Part shown: positions 42,970-53,750 of the stretch, piece after piece
Layout: each line of letters opens with the position of its first letter
Position numbering within the stretch: position 1 is the first letter of the stretch
From: Methanoregulaceae archaeon
Lineage (GTDB): Bacteria > Armatimonadota > Fimbriimonadia > Fimbriimonadales > Fimbriimonadaceae
Length of the DNA: 64,000 nt
Direction: 5' to 3'
Assembly: GCA_020850325.1 (NCBI GenBank)
Contig: JADZEW010000031.1
Span: forward strand, 42,470-106,469
Made by a program: the position numbers and the translations under genes
The notes under the pieces: generated by a model
Seen by the model: only the letters and a program-made list of their open reading frames with translations
The model's database searches: none
What the model was told of the DNA's origin: nothing

Positions 42970-43872
42970 TCACCCCCGGGCGGCTTCGATGTCTCGGCCC
43001 ATCTGCTCCTTGAGAGCCTCGAGAGAGTCGAACTTCTCTTGGCCACGGAGTCTGCGCCGCAGCTGCAGCGTGATGGACATGCCGTACAGCGAATCGCCCT
43101 TGTAGTCCATGAGGTACGCCTCGATCGTACGGGTTGTTGCGTCGATCGTCGGGCGAATGCCGATGCTGGCGGCAGCGGGGAAGGTGCCGTAGGGGGTGAT
43201 CGCGGTCGCGGCATACACCCCGTCCGGCGGCTCGACTTGGCGGATGCTCCGGGCGAGATTGGCGGTCGGGTAGCCGAGGGTGCGGCCCAACTTGGCTCCT
43301 TCGACGACCACGCCTTCGATTGCGTACGGTCGGCCAAGTAGCCGCTCGGCTTCTTCGAGTCGCCCCTCCCTGACCGCTCGGCGGACTTCCGAACTGCTCA
43401 CCCTCCGTGAATCGAGCTCAAACGGGGGCACGATCACGGTCTCGATCCGCTCCGAGAGCCAGGCAGCGGTGCCGACGCGGTCCTTCCCCATCGCGAAGTC
43501 ATGGCCAACGACCGCCATCTCGGCGCGGAGCTGGCCCTGGAGGAAGTCGTGCAGAAACGTCTCGGCGGGGGTCGAAGCCAACTCTCGGTTGAAGGGCAGC
43601 ACGACCGTGACTGGAACTTGGATCTGTCGCAGGAAGTGCAGCTTCCCCCCGATCGACAAGATCGCGGGCGGGCAGCGTTCAGGCGCAAGCGTAGCCGCGG
43701 GATGGCGATCAAAGGTGACAACGACCATGGGCAACGAGCGGGCTTGGGCTGCTTGCTCGGCCGCGGCGATGACCGCCTGGTGTCCTAGGTGGACGCCGTC
43801 GAAGGTGCCAATGCAAACCACGGAACGCGGCCACTCGGCGTGCAGCAGATCGAGGCCAAAGTGAACTTGCAT
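42970..43872 (-). CDS. ribF: bifunctional riboflavin kinase / FAD synthetase
   Basis: 300 residues, cytosolic; turns riboflavin into FMN and FAD. N-terminal nucleotidyl-transferase domain with CIGTFDGVHLGHQAVIAAAE and VVTFDRHPAATLAP, then VSSSEVRRAVREGRLEEAER (K/ISS-S-x-x-R-like motif). The C-terminal kinase domain has LGRTLGYPTANLARSIRQVE, PPDGVYAATA and SIGIRPTID. Start at ATG 43872 (QVHFGLDLLHAEWPRSVVCI); upstream codons overlap the preceding gene. Two membrane-protein genes flank it closely on the same strand. Confidence 0.95.
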   Translation of the reverse strand: MQVHFGLDLLHAEWPRSVVCIGTFDGVHLGHQAVIAAAEQAAQARSLPMVVVTFDRHPAATLAPERCPPAILSIGGKLHFLRQIQVPVTVVLPFNRELASTPAETFLHDFLQGQLRAEMAVVGHDFAMGKDRVGTAAWLSERIETVIVPPFELDSRRVSSSEVRRAVREGRLEEAERLLGRPYAIEGVVVEGAKLGRTLGYPTANLARSIRQVEPPDGVYAATAITPYGTFPAAASIGIRPTIDATTRTIEAYLMDYKGDSLYGMSITLQLRRRLRGQEKFDSLEALKEQMGRDIEAARG

Positions 43873-43879
43873 CAGGCGG

Positions 43880-44311
43880 CTATGAGGATACCGACTCGCG
43901 GGCGTTGGAGCGGCGATAACTGACGAGAACGGCAATGATCACGGCCTCGGTGATCCCGAGGAGGATCAATGGGCGAGGCTGAAGCCAGTAGATGAGCGGC
44001 GTCGCGGCCTCGTGCGGGGCAACCATGACGTTCGGGCCGGTCATCAGCATTCGGGAGATCATGAGGGTGAAGCTCACATGGACGGCGGGCCAACTGATCG
44101 CCTGGCTGAGGGTCGCGGGTTGAGGCATGGCCTCGGGGATGGAGCCGAGAACGAGCACCGCGAGCAGCATCGCGGCTACCGGCGCAAACAGGATCATGAC
44201 GACGCCCACGATATCCAAGCCCGAACGCCAAGCCTCGTGGCCCGCGAGCGCGATGGCGACGATAAACCCAATCGTCGCATATTCCGACACCGCGGCCATC
44301 CGTTTCAGCAT
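43880..44311 (-). CDS. hypothetical integral membrane protein
   Basis: 143 residues, four hydrophobic stretches (ATIGFIVAIALAGH; IVGVVMILFAPVAAMLLAVL; HVSFTLMISRMLMTG; LILLGITEAVIIAVLVS). No family recognised. Seven bases upstream of ribF on the same strand, so probably in one transcript. Confidence 0.6.
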   Translation of the reverse strand: MLKRMAAVSEYATIGFIVAIALAGHEAWRSGLDIVGVVMILFAPVAAMLLAVLVLGSIPEAMPQPATLSQAISWPAVHVSFTLMISRMLMTGPNVMVAPHEAATPLIYWLQPRPLILLGITEAVIIAVLVSYRRSNARESVSS

Positions 44312-44365
44312 TCGCCAAAGTATGCCGGAACATGAAGACCTGGTAATTCAGTCGAAGAAGTGACT

Positions 44366-44394
44366 TTGCTGTCAGGCAACTCCGCTTGTATAGT
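44366..44394 (+). promoter_or_regulatory. promoter of large secreted protein
   Basis: TTGCTG, 17 bases, TATAGT, then a 20-base leader with AAGAGGAG before the ATG. Confidence 0.75.
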
Positions 44395-44414
44395 AAAGGG
44401 CAAGAGGAGTCACG

Positions 44415-45779
44415 ATGCGTAGGGTTCTATCACTGCTATTGTTGGCCGCCGTCTCGATGGGGAGTGCGGCGGAGATTGTTCACGGCGAGATGGAGGTCGC
44501 ATTTGGCTGGGTTCGAATGCCCGATGGATCTCGCAAGGACGTCACGGGAATGAAGTTCCCCTACGTGGCGGAGAAGATCGAAGCAACCAAACTGAGCGCA
44601 GTTGACGTGCTCCGAAAGCGCCATAGCTTCCCCGGATTCAGCGCCGCCCGAACGGGCTCCCCGATCATTGAGAAGTTCGTTCGTTCGGGCTTCCGTTATG
44701 GACCCGAGGCGCTCCAGTCCGCGTACATGAACGACTCTGGAGGTTACGCTGTCCTTGACCCCAACGAGTTCGTCGATCCAAGTTCGCTCGATGACGTCAC
44801 CATGACGGCGATCGGTCTCAATCGCCCCTGGCGACAGTTGACGATGGGCTATGACTGGGACGGCTCCAACTCAGATCGGATAATTATCCGCTGGCGCATT
44901 TGGGACAACAACGTCGATATGCCCGATGGCATGAATGACTTCACGAACGAGTTGGGCGACTTCGGCGGCTATTTCACGGCCGGCACACCAGGCACCTATA
45001 AGGTGACCTTCGGTATCGCGCTTGCCGGCATGGTCGCGCCGGATACGGGAATCTACGTGGCCCAGCAGTTCCGAACGGACCAGCCGAATGGCGAGGGCCC
45101 TTTCCGCACCGACTACCGCAACGTGTACAGCTATACTCAGCCCCCACAGATTGGATCGAGCATGAACCAATGGTGGTTCGACTGGCTGAACGGCGGTCCG
45201 GACGGTATCTATGAGAACACTGAAATCGATGTGCTCAGCGAAGGCTATTCCAACCTGCTGTACGTCATCGAAGTCGAGTCCAACTCGCAGCAGCTCTTTG
45301 GTTATCCGAACAACGTGACTGTACCGAAGGGCCAGCTTAAGGCAGGCGATTTTCTATCGCTGTGGTTCGACGCTGACGATGACTTTATCCGAGTAGCGGA
45401 GGCCCGAGTCACTCGTCCCACCAATCCGGTGGCACTCATCGAGATTGGGGGTCGCCTGAACTCGACCAGCATCTCGGCGATCACACTGCAAGCCTCTGCG
45501 AAGGCAACTCGAAATGGCTCAACCTACCAGTTGCAGATGTATCGCTATGGAGGTGGGACGCCCGGATGGGTCAACCTTGGCCCGCCCAATGCATTTAGCA
45601 CCAGCTTCCAGCCGATCCAGTACACCTATGGAGGGACGATTCCGCTGAACGAGTTCGTAAACCAAACGAACCGTGATGTTCGTGCGCGTATTGTGATCAC
45701 ACGGCCGATCTTGGCGGGACCGATCTCGCCGATCGAGTACCACTTCGACAAGCTAAACTGGCTGTACATCAGCCCGTAG
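44415..45779 (+). CDS. hypothetical large secreted protein
   Basis: 454 residues. Signal peptide at 1-18 (MRRVLSLLLLAAVSMGSA). The mature part has no named domain (MGYDWDGSNSDRIIIRWRIW; DFGGYFTAGTPGTYKVTFGI). The last ~120 residues (ALIEIGGRLNSTSISAITLQ to FDKLNWLYISP) resemble in layout the C-terminal module of the secreted protein at 1255-4014, with matching elements such as RDVRARIVITR versus GGQMKMRVWVRA. It has its own promoter, Shine-Dalgarno and terminator, so it is transcribed alone. A surface or extracellular role is likely; nothing more specific is supported. Confidence 0.7.
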   Translation: MRRVLSLLLLAAVSMGSAAEIVHGEMEVAFGWVRMPDGSRKDVTGMKFPYVAEKIEATKLSAVDVLRKRHSFPGFSAARTGSPIIEKFVRSGFRYGPEALQSAYMNDSGGYAVLDPNEFVDPSSLDDVTMTAIGLNRPWRQLTMGYDWDGSNSDRIIIRWRIWDNNVDMPDGMNDFTNELGDFGGYFTAGTPGTYKVTFGIALAGMVAPDTGIYVAQQFRTDQPNGEGPFRTDYRNVYSYTQPPQIGSSMNQWWFDWLNGGPDGIYENTEIDVLSEGYSNLLYVIEVESNSQQLFGYPNNVTVPKGQLKAGDFLSLWFDADDDFIRVAEARVTRPTNPVALIEIGGRLNSTSISAITLQASAKATRNGSTYQLQMYRYGGGTPGWVNLGPPNAFSTSFQPIQYTYGGTIPLNEFVNQTNRDVRARIVITRPILAGPISPIEYHFDKLNWLYISP

Positions 45780-45797
45780 TTGGTCATCTGCTGAGTC

Positions 45798-45834
45798 GAG
45801 GGCCAGTCGCAGGGCGGCTGGCCCTCTTTCCTTT
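45798..45834 (+). terminator. intrinsic terminator
   Basis: Arms GAGGGCCAG and CTGGCCCTC followed by TTTCCTTT. The next start codon follows directly after the T-tract, so rqcH must begin with a very short leader or rely on read-through. Confidence 0.85.
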
Positions 45835-47358
45835 ATGAAGCCCATCCCGTTTGATAATCTCTGCTTGGCTGCGGTCGTGGCGGAGATGCGTCCCTGGGTG
45901 GGGGCTAAAATCCAGCGAGTCAGCCAGCCCCTCGAAGATTGCCTGGTGCTTGAGATTCATCGTGGGCAGTCGGCTTGGTTCCTGATCTCCGTCCACCCTG
46001 TCTACTGCCGAGCGCACTTCTCAACGCGCAAGCCAGCCAATCCGGTTCCGACTCCCGGACTCTGTGCGGCACTTCGCGGCCGGATGGAAGGGGCGTTCAT
46101 CGAGGACGTCAGTCAGCCGAATGGGGACCGGGTGTTAGTGCTGACGATTCGGGCTGGAGAAGCACGGTTCTATCTCGTTGCCGAACTCCTGGGCAAGCAC
46201 GCGAACATCATTCTCCTCGATGATCGGCCCGCCGTGGCCGCGGCGCTTAGAACGTATGGCCCGAATCGGAGCACCCGGCCCATCCAGATGGGTCAGCCAT
46301 ACCCGCCGCTGCCGCCACCCTCCGACCCGCGGTCGCCGTTCTTGAGGCGTTGGATTGAAGCGGGAGGCGATGAGGGACTGATCGACCAAGTTGGGATACT
46401 GCCCGCGAGCTACGTTCCCGGTGTCGGGGCGTATCCGCTTCCGCTCGAGGGCCTCGGATACCCCGCGATCCCCCGCGACTCCATGTCGACCGCCCTCGAA
46501 CAGGCCTTCGAAGCGCGCATCGCAAACGAGCGCACGGAGCGGACGCGGCGCGAACTCCTTCACTCGCTCAAGCGAATCGAACTGGCTCGGGAAGTTGCGA
46601 TTCATGACCTGTATGAGGCGCGGGATCTCGGCCAGCGAGCGAATGGTCTTCAGCGGCAAGGCGAACTGATTCTCGCGTACGCCCATGAGTGGCGTGGGGA
46701 GCGGCAGTGGGTTCGGGAAGATTACGATGGCACACCGCTGACCCTCAGAATGGATCCGGAACTGAGTGCGCACGACAACGCCAAGCGCATCTTCGACAAG
46801 GCGAAACGCGCCAAGGCAAGGCAGCCCATGGTGGAAGAACAACTGTCGCGGCTCGAGGAGGACCTCGTCGCTCTCCGGCGCTCCATGGAGTTAGCGGAAT
46901 CGGCCTCGGAACCTGAACTCGCGAAGATCGCCGAGGAGGCCGACCGACGTAGATGGCGGCATGCGCAAGTCGTGGCCACGAAGCCCGAAGAGAGACCTTT
47001 CGAGGGGCACCGTATCCGCGAGTATCTTGGCCCCGCAGGGTTCACGGTCTTGGTGGGCGAGAATGCCCTCGCCAACGACTACCTGACGATCCGCGTGGCG
47101 AAGCCGGATGACTGGTGGCTGCACGTGCGCGGGACAACCTCCGCCCACGTGATCATCCGAACGAACAAGCACCCCGAGCGGGTGTCGAAGGAAGTGTTTG
47201 AGTTCGCGGCGAAACTTGCGGTGCGTCACAGCACGCAGAAGCATGCGTCGTACGTGCCGGTGGATATCACTCAACGCCGCTACGTGCGGCGGCTCAAGGG
47301 ATCGGCACCCGGCACGGTGCAGTACACCCACGAGCGCACGATCCACGTCGATGTGTAG
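45835..47358 (+). CDS. rqcH: RqcH/NFACT-family ribosome-quality-control protein
   Basis: 507 residues, a little shorter than the usual 550-580. N-terminal NFACT-N domain (PFDNLCLAAVVAEMRPWVGA; GKHANIILLDDRPAVAAALR), a long coiled-coil middle (RTRRELLHSLKRIELAREV to ELSAHDNAKRIFDKAKRAKA), and the NFACT-R domain with FTVLVGENALANDYLTIRV, DDWWLHVRGTTSAHVIIRT and KHASYVPVDITQRRYV. The family tags stalled nascent chains on 50S subunits with Ala tails; older annotation calls them fibronectin-binding proteins. The start follows a terminator T-tract with no Shine-Dalgarno. Confidence 0.92.
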   Translation: MKPIPFDNLCLAAVVAEMRPWVGAKIQRVSQPLEDCLVLEIHRGQSAWFLISVHPVYCRAHFSTRKPANPVPTPGLCAALRGRMEGAFIEDVSQPNGDRVLVLTIRAGEARFYLVAELLGKHANIILLDDRPAVAAALRTYGPNRSTRPIQMGQPYPPLPPPSDPRSPFLRRWIEAGGDEGLIDQVGILPASYVPGVGAYPLPLEGLGYPAIPRDSMSTALEQAFEARIANERTERTRRELLHSLKRIELAREVAIHDLYEARDLGQRANGLQRQGELILAYAHEWRGERQWVREDYDGTPLTLRMDPELSAHDNAKRIFDKAKRAKARQPMVEEQLSRLEEDLVALRRSMELAESASEPELAKIAEEADRRRWRHAQVVATKPEERPFEGHRIREYLGPAGFTVLVGENALANDYLTIRVAKPDDWWLHVRGTTSAHVIIRTNKHPERVSKEVFEFAAKLAVRHSTQKHASYVPVDITQRRYVRRLKGSAPGTVQYTHERTIHVDV

Positions 47359-47398
47359 TTGATGTAATCCCGCGTGGAGGTGAGGCGTAGGACTCTAG

Positions 47399-48001
47399 AT
47401 GAGAAGGCGTTTAGGAAATGGACTTCGGTTGTTGCTTGCCGGGGGGGTGGTTGGTGTGCTCGCCATCATGCTTGCGCAATCGCCTTCGCGCTCTCAAGCA
47501 CGTTATGCGGCCCCTCTCCTCGAGAAAGTTCAAGCGTTGGGCAATCTGCATGTCGTGAAGTACACGTACCGAGACATCAACGATTTCCAAACGTCTCGCG
47601 AGCCGGTTGCTTGGCTGAGCTCCGTTCCCGGCGGGCGTGACCTTGTGGCGACGGCCACCCGCAATCGAACGACGTTGAGTTACACGGGCGCGGTTGAAGC
47701 GGGCATCGATCTCACCCGGGCCACGATCCGAAAGAGCCCCACCGGGATCGAACTGATCTTGCCACAGCCGGTCGTGTACCGACCCAATGTGGCCGCTCAA
47801 GTCCACGATCTGAAGCGCGGCTTGTTCTGGCGCGACGAGAATATTGTCGCCACCGCGATCGAGCAGGCGAAGGATCGGCTTCAGGACACGGCCCGGCGAC
47901 AAGGGATCCTGGCCGAGGCGAGAGAGAATGCTCGGATCCGGGTCGAGAGTCTCGCGCGCGAGTTAGGAACCGAGGTTCAAGTCTCCTTCGGCGAGGGCTA
48001 G
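47399..48001 (+). CDS. DUF4230-family membrane-anchored protein
   Basis: 200 residues. One N-terminal membrane helix (LRLLLAGGVVGVLAIMLAQS), then a DUF4230-like domain: APLLEKVQALGNLHVVKYTY, LSYTGAVEAGIDLTRATIRK and IELILPQPVVYRPNV, and a final amphipathic helix (ATAIEQAKDRLQDTARRQGI). Family function unknown. Forty bases after rqcH on the same strand; a strong hairpin terminator follows. Confidence 0.8.
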   Translation: MRRRLGNGLRLLLAGGVVGVLAIMLAQSPSRSQARYAAPLLEKVQALGNLHVVKYTYRDINDFQTSREPVAWLSSVPGGRDLVATATRNRTTLSYTGAVEAGIDLTRATIRKSPTGIELILPQPVVYRPNVAAQVHDLKRGLFWRDENIVATAIEQAKDRLQDTARRQGILAEARENARIRVESLARELGTEVQVSFGEG

Positions 48002-48015
48002 TTGCCTGAAACAAG

Positions 48016-48045
48016 AAAGACATCCGCTCATGAGCGGATGTCTTT
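48016..48045. terminator. bidirectional hairpin terminator
   Basis: Perfect inverted repeat AAAGACATCCGCTC/GAGCGGATGTCTTT with a two-base loop between the convergent DUF4230 and rpmF genes. Confidence 0.85.
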
Positions 48046-48065
48046 AGAAGCGGGTGCCCTAGCCT

Positions 48066-48251
48066 CTAATCCGACTTGAAGCCGGGAAGCTTTCGGCCTT
48101 TGTAGTAGCCGTCGGGAGTAGCGTTGAAGCGGAGCACGTGCGACTCACCGCCGACCTGCTTGTTCTCCTGGATCTCAGGCATGGTCGTCTTGTAGTTCGT
48201 GCGTCGCTTTGCGGTGCGCTGGTGGCTGAATCTTCGTTTGGGGTTCGGCAT
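48066..48251 (-). CDS. rpmF: 50S ribosomal protein L32 (zinc-free type)
   Basis: 61 residues. N-terminal PNPKRRFSHQRTAKRRTNYK is the family signature. The later zinc ribbon (four Cys in most species) is absent: the corresponding stretch reads EIQENKQVGGESHVLRFNAT and then GYYKGRKLPG. So it is a Cys-less L32, as is found in organisms that spare zinc. It follows rpmG on the same strand by 39 bases. Confidence 0.93.
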   Translation of the reverse strand: MPNPKRRFSHQRTAKRRTNYKTTMPEIQENKQVGGESHVLRFNATPDGYYKGRKLPGFKSD

Positions 48252-48290
48252 GGCAGTCTCTCAACTAAATCGGTCGCGGCCGGGAAAGGC

Positions 48291-48458
48291 TTACTTCTTC
48301 TCGCGGTGCAGCGTGTGCTTGCGCAGTCGGGGGTTGTACTTCATCAACTCCAACCGCTCAGTCGTGTTCCGCTTGTTCTTGGTGGTGGTGTAGTAGTTCT
48401 TACCGTCTTCGGTACACACCACTCGAATGATTTCTCTTGCTTCGCCTTTCTTCGCCAT
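48291..48458 (-). CDS. rpmG: 50S ribosomal protein L33 (zinc-free type)
   Basis: 55 residues, [20 protein letters not shown] start and [33 protein letters not shown] end. Of the four zinc Cys in the C-plus form only one (VVC) remains, so it is the C-minus type. The ATG is 24 codons inside the longest open frame; the upstream codons are leader sequence containing a GGCGCCA/TGGCGC hairpin. rpmG and rpmF form an operon. A -10-like CATAAT lies about 48 bases upstream. Confidence 0.94.
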   Translation of the reverse strand: MAKKGEAREIIRVVCTEDGKNYYTTTKNKRNTTERLELMKYNPRLRKHTLHREKK

Positions 48459-48562
48459 CTCGGCACCTGGTCCTGGCGCCACGGGGTGGCGCGAATGAGA
48501 ATTATGGCAGATCGAGCGCCGATTCCGCAACGGGCGGGCGTTTGAAAGGGTAGAAACGGCGC

Positions 48563-49597
48563 ATGGCTCTCGCTGCGTTGCTTTTTTGCGCTATCTCGAC
48601 TCCCGACGAAGTGCTGGCCCGCATGGCAACCTACCTGCAGAAGCCATTCTCCGTCAGCATGCAAGTCACCCGAGATCGCTTTCCCGGCACCGGTGCTGGC
48701 TCGCTGACCGTGCAACGCCCCAATCGGATGCATTACCGACTGAACTGGATGGGCGACAGCTATGAGATCGGCTGGTCGGAGAATCGGACCATCGAGTTCG
48801 TCCACAACTTGAAGACTTACTTCGAATCGGGCCCTTACCCGAGGCTCTACCAACCCGAGTCACACCTGACCGACGTGCCCAAGTTCGGTTTTCCGCTCTT
48901 TCTGCTCGCTGCTGATCTGAAGTCGATTTATCCTGGGGTTCCGTTGAAGTTGATCGGAAAGGAGACGGTCGGCGGCGAGTCCTGCGACCACGTACGGGGT
49001 GGTACAATCGGTGGGTTCGATGTCTGGGTTGCGTCTGACGGTCGCCCCATGCGATTCCGCTATGACGACCAGGACCCGGTCGGAAAGGTGTCGGTGAAGT
49101 ACGAGTTCGCCAAGTGGTCCAGTGCCGCATCGACGCCCATGAGCTTCTTTGAACCCGTCGCACCTGCGGGCTTCCGTCCGCATGCATTGCCCCGCGATCC
49201 GTATCCGATCCAGCCTGGGAATATGTTCCCGGTCGAGGGCTGGGTTTCCGCCAAGGGCCCGGCGGCAAACCTCAAGTTCACGAAGCCCACGTTGCTCGTG
49301 GTGACGGCTCCCGATTGCGAGGCTTCCGGGCGGGCCGCCGGGGCGCTTCGCGAACTGAGTCGCGAGGCGGCGATTTGGGTGTTCAGCGATTCGGGTCGGG
49401 TGCCGCCTGCGTTGGCCCAGTTCCCCGCGTACCGCGATCGAAATGGGCGAACGATGGCCCGATTCTTCGCCCCCGGCACGCCGCTAATCTTGCTTATTAG
49501 GGCTGACGGTAAAGTCGTGAAGACGTGGCTTGGGTTCAGCAAGGGCCAGTCGGAGAAGTTTGTCGCGGAAATCCGCGCCGCGATTCAGGACAGGTAG
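48563..49597 (+). CDS. LolA-like (DUF2092) plus thioredoxin-like fusion protein
   Basis: 344 residues with two parts. Residues of about 1-195 resemble the LolA-like/DUF2092 half-barrel: [59 protein letters not shown] and [20 protein letters not shown]. Residues of about 225-344 have the shape of a thioredoxin/peroxiredoxin fold ([40 protein letters not shown]) with the cis-Pro region, but the CxxC is reduced to a single Cys (APDC). The N-terminus is a weak signal peptide. Redox activity is therefore doubtful or of the one-Cys type. Confidence 0.65.
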   Translation: MALAALLFCAISTPDEVLARMATYLQKPFSVSMQVTRDRFPGTGAGSLTVQRPNRMHYRLNWMGDSYEIGWSENRTIEFVHNLKTYFESGPYPRLYQPESHLTDVPKFGFPLFLLAADLKSIYPGVPLKLIGKETVGGESCDHVRGGTIGGFDVWVASDGRPMRFRYDDQDPVGKVSVKYEFAKWSSAASTPMSFFEPVAPAGFRPHALPRDPYPIQPGNMFPVEGWVSAKGPAANLKFTKPTLLVVTAPDCEASGRAAGALRELSREAAIWVFSDSGRVPPALAQFPAYRDRNGRTMARFFAPGTPLILLIRADGKVVKTWLGFSKGQSEKFVAEIRAAIQDR

Positions 49598-49631
49598 GGG
49601 CCCCTCAAGACGCGTCGTCTTGAGGGGCCCT
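49596..49631. terminator. bidirectional hairpin terminator
   Basis: Perfect inverted repeat of 17 bases (AGGGGCCCCTCAAGACG and its complement) between the convergent LolA-like/thioredoxin-like gene and gyrB. T-tract weak on both sides. Confidence 0.75.
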
Positions 49632-49638
49632 GCTAAGC

Positions 49639-51684
<2,046 letters not shown>

Positions 51685-51788
51685 TCATCGCGCCCTGCCG
51701 GCGCGGAATTGAACCTAGATTGTACCTGTTTCGGCAGGGCAGGACACTGGTTCAAGGACCGCCACTCCGGTATCCTCTTAGGCGACCC

Positions 51789-53603
51789 ATGAGCTTTATT
51801 CAGCGCACCCACGATTGCGGCGAAATCCACGCCGCGCATGCTGGCCAAACCATCACCCTGAACGGTTGGGCCCACCGCATCCGAGATCTCGGCGGCCTCT
51901 TCTTCGTGGATATGCGCGACCGAACCGGGTTGGTCCAGCTCTTCATCGATCCGGCCACATTTTCGAACCTACAAGAGATCCGACACGAGGCTTGTCTCAG
52001 TGTGACCGGGGAGGTGCGGATGCGCAGCGAGGTCACCCGTAACCCGAAGATGCCGACCGGCGACGTCGAGGTTTTTGTGACCTCATATTCGGTGTTGAGC
52101 CCGGCCAAGACGCTGCCGTTCCCACTCAGTGACGAGGAGCAGATGGCGAACGTCAACGAGGAGCTGCGGGTCAAGCACCGCTACCTCGATCTGCGGCGCC
52201 CTTCGATGTACCGAAAGCTCGCCCTTCGGGCCCGCGCGATTTCCAAGATCCGCACGTACCTGGAGGAAGAGGGCTTCCTCGAGGTCGAGACTCCGATCAT
52301 TACGAAGTCGACCCCGGAAGGCGCCCGCGACTACCTGGTCCCTTACCGATTGGAGCCCAGCAAGTTCTACGCGCTGCCCCAGAGTCCGCAACAGTACAAG
52401 CAGCTGCTGATGGTGGCGGGTATCGAACGGTACTTCCAGATCGCTCGCTGCTTCCGCGACGAGTCGCAACGGGCGGACCGACAGCCCGAGTTCACCCAAC
52501 TCGATCTTGAGATGTCGTTCGTGACGCAGGAGGATGTGCTCGATCTGATCGAGGGCATGACTCGGACGGTGGTCAACGAACTGATCCAGGAGTTCGGGCT
52601 CGCCAAGGAGCGGGTCGAGCCGTTCGTACGGCTCACCTACGACGAGGCGGTTCTGCTATACGGGTGCGACAAGCCCGACCTGCGGTTCGGACTACCTCTG
52701 TTCGACGCCACCACGGCGGTAGAGAACTCCGGATTCGGGGTCTTTCGCTCGACGGTCGAGGCTGGCGGGATGATCCGGGGCGTGCGTTACCCGGGAGGAG
52801 CCAACCTTTCGCGCAAGGAAGTCGGGGTGCTGGAGGAGTTCGCCAAGGAGTTTGGGGCAAAGGGCTTGGCGACGCTCGCCGTGGTCGATGGAAGTGCCGA
52901 GGAAGTCGTGTACACCTCAAAGTCGGGCCTGGGAGTCAAGGGCTCGATCGCGAAGTTCTTCTCCCCCGAAGAGTTTGAGGCGATTTTGGCGGTTTCATCG
53001 GCCGAGGCGGGCGACCTGCTGTGCTTCATCGCGGATGGCTACGCGGCCGGAAACAACGTGCTCTATCGGCTGCGCAACGAGATCGGCAGCCGATGCGGCT
53101 TGCGCGACCCACGCGTGCTCAAGTTCTGCTGGGTCCTCGATTTCCCGCTCGTCGAGTGGAACGAAGACGAGCAGCGCTGGGATCCCACGCATCACCTGTT
53201 TACGTCGCCGAAGCACGAGGACCTGATCTACTTGGACTCCGATCCTGGGCGCATCCGCGCCGACTGCTACGACATCGTGTGCAATGGCACCGAGTGGGCT
53301 TCGGGGTCGATCCGAATCCACCAACCGGACGTGCAGGCGCGCATCTGTGAACTCATCGGACTCTCCGCCGAGGTGGCGCAGGAGCGTTTTGGCCATATGC
53401 TTGAGGCGTTCAGCTACGGCGCGCCGCCCCATGGCGGCATCGCCCCCGGCATCGACCGGTTGATCATGCTGCTGACCGACGACGAGAACATCCGCGAAGT
53501 CATGGCGTTCCCTAAGGTGGGGAATGGCTACGACCCGATGATGGATGCGCCTTCGACGATCGACGCCCAGCAGTGGGCGGAGATGGGGTTGAGGCTCAGC
53601 TAG
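51789..53603 (+). CDS. aspS: aspartate--tRNA ligase
   Basis: 604 residues, bacterial-type class II synthetase. OB-fold anticodon domain (TITLNGWAHRIRDLGGLFFV; MRDRTGLVQLFIDP), motif 2 FYALPQSPQQYKQLLMVAGI and FQIARCFRDESQRADRQPEF, the bacterial GAD insertion (about residues 300-420), and motif 3 APPHGGIAPGIDRLIMLLTD. Such enzymes may be discriminating or non-discriminating (also charging tRNA-Asn); not decided here. The ATG at 51789 matches the family start; TATCCT lies 12 bases upstream. Followed by a palindromic repeat. Confidence 0.96.
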   Translation: MSFIQRTHDCGEIHAAHAGQTITLNGWAHRIRDLGGLFFVDMRDRTGLVQLFIDPATFSNLQEIRHEACLSVTGEVRMRSEVTRNPKMPTGDVEVFVTSYSVLSPAKTLPFPLSDEEQMANVNEELRVKHRYLDLRRPSMYRKLALRARAISKIRTYLEEEGFLEVETPIITKSTPEGARDYLVPYRLEPSKFYALPQSPQQYKQLLMVAGIERYFQIARCFRDESQRADRQPEFTQLDLEMSFVTQEDVLDLIEGMTRTVVNELIQEFGLAKERVEPFVRLTYDEAVLLYGCDKPDLRFGLPLFDATTAVENSGFGVFRSTVEAGGMIRGVRYPGGANLSRKEVGVLEEFAKEFGAKGLATLAVVDGSAEEVVYTSKSGLGVKGSIAKFFSPEEFEAILAVSSAEAGDLLCFIADGYAAGNNVLYRLRNEIGSRCGLRDPRVLKFCWVLDFPLVEWNEDEQRWDPTHHLFTSPKHEDLIYLDSDPGRIRADCYDIVCNGTEWASGSIRIHQPDVQARICELIGLSAEVAQERFGHMLEAFSYGAPPHGGIAPGIDRLIMLLTDDENIREVMAFPKVGNGYDPMMDAPSTIDAQQWAEMGLRLS

Positions 53604-53750
53604 GAGTGTTGGCTGGTTGGCCTGTTAGCTTGTTGGCGGGTTAGCGTGCTGGTGCGTTGGAGTCAATGGACTCCGAGAGGGCGTCACCAGCGCACAACAT
53701 GGCTCAACATTAGCGGCCCAACGGGCTAACACGCCAGTGCGCCAACAAGC
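53604..53750. repeat. large imperfect inverted repeat, element G
   Basis: About 150 bases between convergent aspS and the parvulin gene. Left half: repeated words GTTGGC, GTTAGC, GCTTGTTGGCGGGTTAGCG; right half read inversely: GGCTTGTTGGCGCACTGGCG. Centre: perfect hairpin GGAGTC-AATG-GACTCC, flanked by GCTGGTG/CACCAGC. It may act as a bidirectional terminator or be a mobile palindromic element. Confidence 0.6.

Noticed and set aside
42969..43337. 123-codon N-terminal extension of the small membrane protein gene at 42471
   Set aside because: Out-of-frame overlap with ribF; low-complexity Arg/Ser/Pro reading.
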